DNA from: Lachnospiraceae bacterium
GTDB lineage: Bacteria > Bacillota > Clostridia > Lachnospirales > Lachnospiraceae
Assembly: GCA_017474455.1 (NCBI GenBank)
Contig: JAFVHP010000044.1
Coordinates: 1 to 64,000 of the forward strand
DNA: 64,000 nucleotides
Direction: 5' to 3'
Of the stretch, positions 60,038-64,000 are shown in pieces. The position numbers and the translations under genes were made by a program. Positions within the stretch are counted from its first letter, which is position 1; the number at the start of each line of letters is the position of its first letter. Below the pieces are notes generated by a model. It worked only from the letters and a program-made list of their open reading frames with translations. It did not search any database and was not told the DNA's origin.

Positions 60038-60877
60038 TCACTCGGCGGCCGCGCGCTCCAGTATATCGTGTATGCGGTCAGCGGCTTCCTGAAAGTGTTC
60101 CGGAACGGCGCTGTCCCCGCGCGCCTCGATCTTTACACCGTCTGTGTACCTTATGACCAGCCAGAAGGATTCCTCTCGCGAAAGCGCGTTCTTTTCCTCA
60201 TCAAAGCCGTCCCACCGGTCCATATCACATTCTTCGATCACCCGGAGAAGCTCCTGTGCCGTCTCCTCTCCTATCCCCTGCTCCGGTTCATCATTTACCG
60301 ACAGGACATATCCTTCCGAAGTCAGCGAGATCTTGCAGGTCGTATAATCATCATCCCCGCTCCGGTACAGGTAGAAATCCGATATATTCCGCAGGCTTTC
60401 CAGCGTCACGTTCAAACCTTCGTCCACAATGGCCCTGTACATGTAATTGTCGTCATCCATGATCGGGGACTCACCGTAGATCGCAACAGTGGTCTCTCCC
60501 GGACGCAGCCCGGTAAAAACAAAAGTATCGTTATGTCTGGCGCCGCTCTCCGCGTTTTTTGCAGCCGATCCGTAATCCACGTCGCTTTCGCAGGCCAGGA
60601 TATCCGGATCGCCGATCACGGCCGAATAGACATGGCCGCCGCCGGCAAAAGAAGAGAAATACAGGACAGCCGGCTCTCCCGCAGAAACCGTGCTCTCATC
60701 CGGTCCGCTCATATCCGCAGCCTGGTCAGCCTTCTCTTCTGCCATTTCACTGACACCGACCTGGTCTGCCGACATTTCAATGGCATCTGTCTGGTCTCCC
60801 GCCGGAACGGCGGCGCAGCCGGCCAGGAACAGCACAAGGCAAAGGCCGGACGGCAGCAGTAAGTGTTTAAGATTCAT
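60038..60877 (-). CDS. Hypothetical lipoprotein
   Basis: Signal peptide with lipobox FLAGC, then an acidic linker and a domain of about 200 residues without recognised motif. The first part (AVLYFSSFAGGGHVYSAVIGD, TGLRPGETTVAIYGES) looks Ig- or inhibitor-like beta structure; the second (CKISLTSEGYVLSVNDEP) resembles a strand-helix repeat. I chose ATG 60877 because it gives a normal signal peptide and follows AAAGGA; an in-frame GTG at 60925 overlapping the upstream stop would add 16 basic residues. Co-transcribed with the metallo-hydrolase gene. Confidence 0.8.
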   Translation of the reverse strand: MNLKHLLLPSGLCLVLFLAGCAAVPAGDQTDAIEMSADQVGVSEMAEEKADQAADMSGPDESTVSAGEPAVLYFSSFAGGGHVYSAVIGDPDILACESDVDYGSAAKNAESGARHNDTFVFTGLRPGETTVAIYGESPIMDDDNYMYRAIVDEGLNVTLESLRNISDFYLYRSGDDDYTTCKISLTSEGYVLSVNDEPEQGIGEETAQELLRVIEECDMDRWDGFDEEKNALSREESFWLVIRYTDGVKIEARGDSAVPEHFQEAADRIHDILERAAAE

Positions 60878-60921
60878 TCCGCGTCCTTTCCCCCGTTTCC
60901 GGGATAATTCCGCCATGCCGG

Positions 60922-61764
60922 TCACCTCACCTGGTCCGGCGCATAAACGATCCGGCAGGTATTATATGTGGCTGCAAGGGATTCCCCGGAAAGGGCATCC
61001 TCTACTTTCTCTCCCTGTATGCTTCCGTCCAGAAGGCGCGTGCAGAGTTCGATGCAGTCGCGGTTGATGGAATCGGGCATCGGAAGGCAGCTTTTGAAAC
61101 AGGCGTAACCGACATGCCCGTTATAATTCCTGTCATAGTAAGGATGCAGCCCTTCCAGTTTCTGTGCTGTCCGGAGCAGGGAAGACACGGTCGTTTTCTC
61201 TGAATGCTTCTGTCCCGGCAATGTCAGCAGGGTGTTCACATTGCATGCATCCCCGCTGAACAGGATCCGCTCCGCCGGATCCACAAAGCCAAGGCTGCCT
61301 TCCGTATGGCCGGGCGTCTCATAGACCGCCACATCGCGGCCGCCGAGGCGTATGCAGACTCCTTCCTTCAACGGCTTCATCGCGGCTTTTCCTGCCGGTA
61401 TGACCAGGTCGTCCGCGGAAATATCGTAGATACCCTCTGAAATATCCAGCATCCGCCGGGCATATGACGCCCTCCGTTCCGGGGTGAGGCCACGGGCCGG
61501 GCCGAAATCATCCGGATGAAGGAAGACTTCATCGAACTGGTCCATGCCGCCCGCGTGGTCAACATGCCCGTGGGTAAGGGCGACCACGAGCGGCTTGTCG
61601 GTCAGTTCCCTGACCAGTTCCGGTACATTGAAAAGTCCCGTTCCCGTATCGATCAGCAGCGCTTTGTCATTCCCTTCCAACAGGAACATCGCGTCCATGC
61701 CGAATTCATCGATACACCAGGTCCTGTAAGCGATCTCCGAAACGATCGGTCTTCGGATACCCAT
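60922..61764 (-). CDS. Metallo-beta-lactamase-fold hydrolase
   Basis: MBL-fold enzyme of 280 residues: LLIDTGTG, the H-x-H-x-D-H motif in THGHVDHAGG, ETPGHTEGS and LFSGDACN supply the dinuclear metal ligands. Family members include glyoxalase II-like and lactonase-like hydrolases; no residues here decide. GGGAG precedes the ATG. It follows the YunG-like gene by 1 bp and precedes the lipoprotein gene, so the three are one operon. Confidence 0.92.
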   Translation of the reverse strand: MGIRRPIVSEIAYRTWCIDEFGMDAMFLLEGNDKALLIDTGTGLFNVPELVRELTDKPLVVALTHGHVDHAGGMDQFDEVFLHPDDFGPARGLTPERRASYARRMLDISEGIYDISADDLVIPAGKAAMKPLKEGVCIRLGGRDVAVYETPGHTEGSLGFVDPAERILFSGDACNVNTLLTLPGQKHSEKTTVSSLLRTAQKLEGLHPYYDRNYNGHVGYACFKSCLPMPDSINRDCIELCTRLLDGSIQGEKVEDALSGESLAATYNTCRIVYAPDQVR

Positions 61765-61765
61765 C

Positions 61766-62185
61766 TTATGCTCCCTTCCTCGCCTTCAGCAGGCGTTCTT
61801 TCAAAAGCTCATACCTTTGCCGCTTTTCCTCTTTTGCGAAATGGACGTTCCGGTCCTGTTCGGGACAATCCGAATAATCCAGCTTTTCGTCTCCGAACTG
61901 CTCGCTGGTCAGGTCGAACACGCATCCGCCTGCGGCGTTGAAACAGTGGAAATTTCCATCATCCAGCGGGACGCCGAAGACCTTTCCGCCATAGATATCC
62001 TGCATGAGGAAAGCCGTAACAGAACACTGTCCCAGCGTCCTGTTCTGCGGCGTCCAGTCGGGACGCATCCTGGGGGCGCAGGTATCGGCCGCCCATATGC
62101 CTTTAAGCAGATCATAATAATCCCGCGGCGTCAGTCCGTTTCTATCCCTGATATCCGCTGTTTCCCAGCCGTAAAACGAATACAT
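61766..62185 (-). CDS. YunG family protein
   Basis: 139 residues. A Cys in RTLGQCSVTAFLMQDIYGG, a His in GNFHCFN and an Asp in GCVFDLTSEQF line up as a possible Cys-His-Asp triad, the layout of the YunG family. Its activity is unknown. GGGAGG touches an ATG at 62191, so the second ATG at 62185 (six bases on) is the better start. First gene of the operon with the MBL hydrolase and the lipoprotein. Confidence 0.82.
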   Translation of the reverse strand: MYSFYGWETADIRDRNGLTPRDYYDLLKGIWAADTCAPRMRPDWTPQNRTLGQCSVTAFLMQDIYGGKVFGVPLDDGNFHCFNAAGGCVFDLTSEQFGDEKLDYSDCPEQDRNVHFAKEEKRQRYELLKERLLKARKGA

Positions 62186-62234
62186 CGTCATCCTCCCGAA
62201 CCGGCCTTCCGTACACCCGGAAGTCCTTTCATTT

Positions 62235-62263
62235 ATTGTAATGCAGGTGCATCCGTACTGCAA
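62235..62263 (-). promoter_or_regulatory. Candidate promoter of the YunG operon
   Basis: On the minus strand TTGCAG, a 17-bp spacer and TACAAT (five of six matches) stand about 50 bp before the start codon. Confidence 0.45.
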
Positions 62264-62307
62264 AGCGCCGTCCCTGCAGCCAGGACCCGCAGGATTTGGA
62301 AAAGCGC

Positions 62308-62336
62308 TTGATTCCTGCCTCCGGAATGTGTATACC
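62308..62336 (+). promoter_or_regulatory. Candidate promoter of the DUF3267 gene
   Basis: TTGATT, a 17-bp spacer and TATACC lie about 50 bp before the start codon, divergent from the YunG promoter. Confidence 0.4.
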
Positions 62337-62388
62337 ATATTCATGACGATATACAGACCAATACGTTTCTTTCGCACAGGAGGCAGAT

Positions 62389-63036
62389 ATGGGAAATCGC
62401 GGCAGTCAGAAAAAAGAAAGAAAGCTTACCGCGGTGGAACAGGCCAGGCTGGAGCATTTTGAAGAGATTTTCAAAGATATGGAAGCGCAGGGGTATACCC
62501 GGACTGACCTGACGATCAGCATCACTTCCGCCAATGTTTTTTCCATAATACTCGCCATCCCCATCGCCGCAGCCGGCCTTATCCTTTTCTTCCTGGTCAA
62601 CAGGGAAGGCGCTGTCAGCTTCGGAACACGCTCCGGTTTTACCCTGCTCTTTGTCGTTTTCCTTATCCTTGTCGTTGTCCACGAGCTGATCCACGGCATC
62701 AGCTGGTCCTTTTTTTCGGAGCATCATTTTAAGGATATCGAATTCGGCTTTATGAAAGAGTCTCTGACTCCCTATTGTACCTGCAAAGCCCCTCTCTCCA
62801 AAAAGCCTTATATTTTCGGTGCCCTGATGCCTTTGGTCATTCGGGGTATCATCCCCATGATCATCGGGATCGTCTCCGGCTCCCTGTTCATGCTGATCCT
62901 CGGCATCCTTATGACAGTTTCCGCCGGCGGCGACATCATGCTCGTCCGGAGTATTCTCCGCCATAAAAGCAGCGCGCAGGAAGAGGTCTATATCGACCAT
63001 CCCACCGAGGCCGGAAGCGTGGTCTTCGAAAAATAA
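62389..63036 (+). CDS. DUF3267 membrane metalloprotease-like protein
   Basis: 215 residues with four hydrophobic helices. VVHELIHGISW fits the zinc motif H-E-x2-H inside a membrane helix, as in DUF3267 and site-2-protease-like proteins, and SAGGDIMLV near the C terminus carries a conserved Asp. Proteolytic activity is inferred from the motif. The charged N terminus (GSQKKERKLTAVEQARLEHFEE) is soluble. AGGAGG precedes the ATG. Confidence 0.88.
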   Translation: MGNRGSQKKERKLTAVEQARLEHFEEIFKDMEAQGYTRTDLTISITSANVFSIILAIPIAAAGLILFFLVNREGAVSFGTRSGFTLLFVVFLILVVVHELIHGISWSFFSEHHFKDIEFGFMKESLTPYCTCKAPLSKKPYIFGALMPLVIRGIIPMIIGIVSGSLFMLILGILMTVSAGGDIMLVRSILRHKSSAQEEVYIDHPTEAGSVVFEK

Positions 63037-63057
63037 TCTCGGCATATTTATAAACAC

Positions 63058-64000
63058 TCACCTTTTTTTCGACAGTTTCTTATACTCCTTTGCCAGTACC
63101 GAGATCTTTTTCTTCCCGGCGCGGTTATCCGTGTTCTCCGTGCCGAGGGCACGGTACAGCATCCATCTCTGCATGGACAGTTCCCCGCCTGCAAGGGCTG
63201 CTTTGACCGCGCAGCCGGGCTCCGTGTCATGCCGGCAGTTCCTGAACCTGCAGCGGCTTTCCAGTTCGGCTATATCCGCAAAAGTATCACTGATCCCTTC
63301 TTCGGTCTCTGCCATGCCGATCTCCCGCATCCCTGGCATGTCTATGACTGAAACACCGTTTTTGAGCCTGACCAGCTGCCGGTGGGTCGTCGTATGCCGG
63401 CCCGTGGAATCAGAGGCCCTGACTTCGCCGGTCCGCATGATCTCTTCTCCTGCGACAGCATTGACGAGGGTGGATTTGCCGGATCCGGAAGAACCGATAA
63501 GGCAGATCGTCTTTCCCGGCGCAAAATACTCCTCCAGTTCTCCCATACCTGTTCCGTACAGGGCGGAAACGGCATGCACCCGGAGCCGGTCCGATATGGT
63601 CTTGACCTCGCGCACATACTTCCCGGCATCTTCGCAAAGGTCAGCTTTGGTCAGGACGGCGACCGGCGTCACCCCGCCCTGCAGCGCGATGCTCGCGTAC
63701 CGGGCGATCCTGTTATAACTGTAATCTTCGTTCAGGGCTGTAATGATGAAGCAGTAGTCCGCGTTGGCGGCCATATACTGCATCACCCCGGTCTTTGCCT
63801 GGTCGGGACGTTTAAGAAGGCTCTTCCTTTCATATACAGACCGAATGACCGAATCGCCCGCGGGATTATACAAAAACGAAACATAATCCCCGACTATGGG
63901 CAGGTCCTCCGCCGGCTGCCCGTAGAAACTTCCCTTAAGCCCGGCAGGGATGCTCCGGTCCTCGAAGTCTATGACATATCGGTTCCTCCTGACCTCTGTC
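63058..64000 (-). CDS. rsgA: Ribosome small-subunit GTPase RsgA, 5' end outside the window
   Basis: Circularly permuted GTPase that helps mature the 30S subunit. The frame stays open to the window edge, so the true start is not visible. In order: part of the OB-like domain (LKGSFYGQPAEDLPIVGDYV), G4 TKADL, G1 GSSGSGKSTL, G3 DMPGMREIG, then the zinc domain with CRFRNCRHDTEPGC. The order G4-G1-G3 is the hallmark of the family. The C-terminal tail is basic. About 314 codons are inside the window. Confidence 0.95.
   Translation of the reverse strand, partial: TEVRRNRYVIDFEDRSIPAGLKGSFYGQPAEDLPIVGDYVSFLYNPAGDSVIRSVYERKSLLKRPDQAKTGVMQYMAANADYCFIITALNEDYSYNRIARYASIALQGGVTPVAVLTKADLCEDAGKYVREVKTISDRLRVHAVSALYGTGMGELEEYFAPGKTICLIGSSGSGKSTLVNAVAGEEIMRTGEVRASDSTGRHTTTHRQLVRLKNGVSVIDMPGMREIGMAETEEGISDTFADIAELESRCRFRNCRHDTEPGCAVKAALAGGELSMQRWMLYRALGTENTDNRAGKKKISVLAKEYKKLSKKR

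Overview
The window reads as chromosomal DNA of a moderately GC-rich member of the Bacillota, class Clostridia, most probably a Lachnospiraceae-like gut anaerobe. The support is indirect: strong AGGAGG-type ribosome binding sites, several well-supported TTG starts, a Bacillota-type LexA box, a Nup-type BMP nucleoside transporter, and YunG, YczE, DUF3267 and AmmeMemoRadiSam proteins. No rRNA, tRNA, CRISPR array, phage or intact insertion sequence was seen.

Layout. 1-508 is a repeat-rich, gene-free segment: 53-bp tandem repeats, a hairpin with arms of about 33 bp, and inverted copies of the same core. 509-6215 (minus) is one overlapping operon: recD2, a tRNA-dihydrouridine synthase, an ABC ATPase with an acidic tail, and its permease. 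6309-9315 carries a methyltransferase and a serpin-bearing lipoprotein; 9475-10371 a NifX/NifB-like domain fused to an FKBP isomerase; 10445-10711 a collapsed dehydrogenase remnant. 10780-20904 (minus) holds a MATE exporter, a purine-nucleoside ABC transporter whose ATPase gene is frameshifted, a guanine deaminase and a Cache-HAMP-PP2C phosphatase; transporter and deaminase together suggest purine salvage. 20986-24327 (minus) is a putative SOS operon: a LexA box, two tiny genes (one a membrane peptide), a hypothetical gene, a zinc ribbon, a phosphoesterase, a NUDIX hydrolase and dinB. A divergent WYL regulator follows.

26081-28865 (plus) is an esterase-MFS-MazG operon, and 30173-33079 an exported M13 peptidase with a duplicated N-terminal module. 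After about 500 bp of AT-rich gene-free DNA comes the AmmeMemoRadiSam pair, then a phosphatase, an ArsC-like protein without its cysteine, a PepSY protein, an AAA ATPase, a LURP-one protein, an EamA protein, a CAT-like acetyltransferase, an ICMT-like enzyme, a K+ channel with a C-terminal RyR domain, a YhhN enzyme, pyroglutamyl peptidase, an Ig-like surface protein and a ferredoxin-tailed aldo/keto reductase.

49388-56336 (minus) is the most interesting block: an exported acidic protein, an MmcQ-TerB_N-TerB_C protein, a BrxD-type (DUF2791) ATPase and an Lhr/BrxHI-type helicase in one tightly coupled operon. It looks like a stand-alone DNA-processing or defence module without other BREX genes. 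Two related copies of an approximately 250-bp palindromic element, which I do not recognise, lie on either side of it (48255-48503 and 56625-56880). The right end holds a dienelactone hydrolase, a small membrane peptide, a YczE protein, an aldo/keto reductase, a lipoprotein, a metallo-beta-lactamase-fold enzyme, a YunG protein, a DUF3267 protein and the 3' part of rsgA, cut by the window edge.
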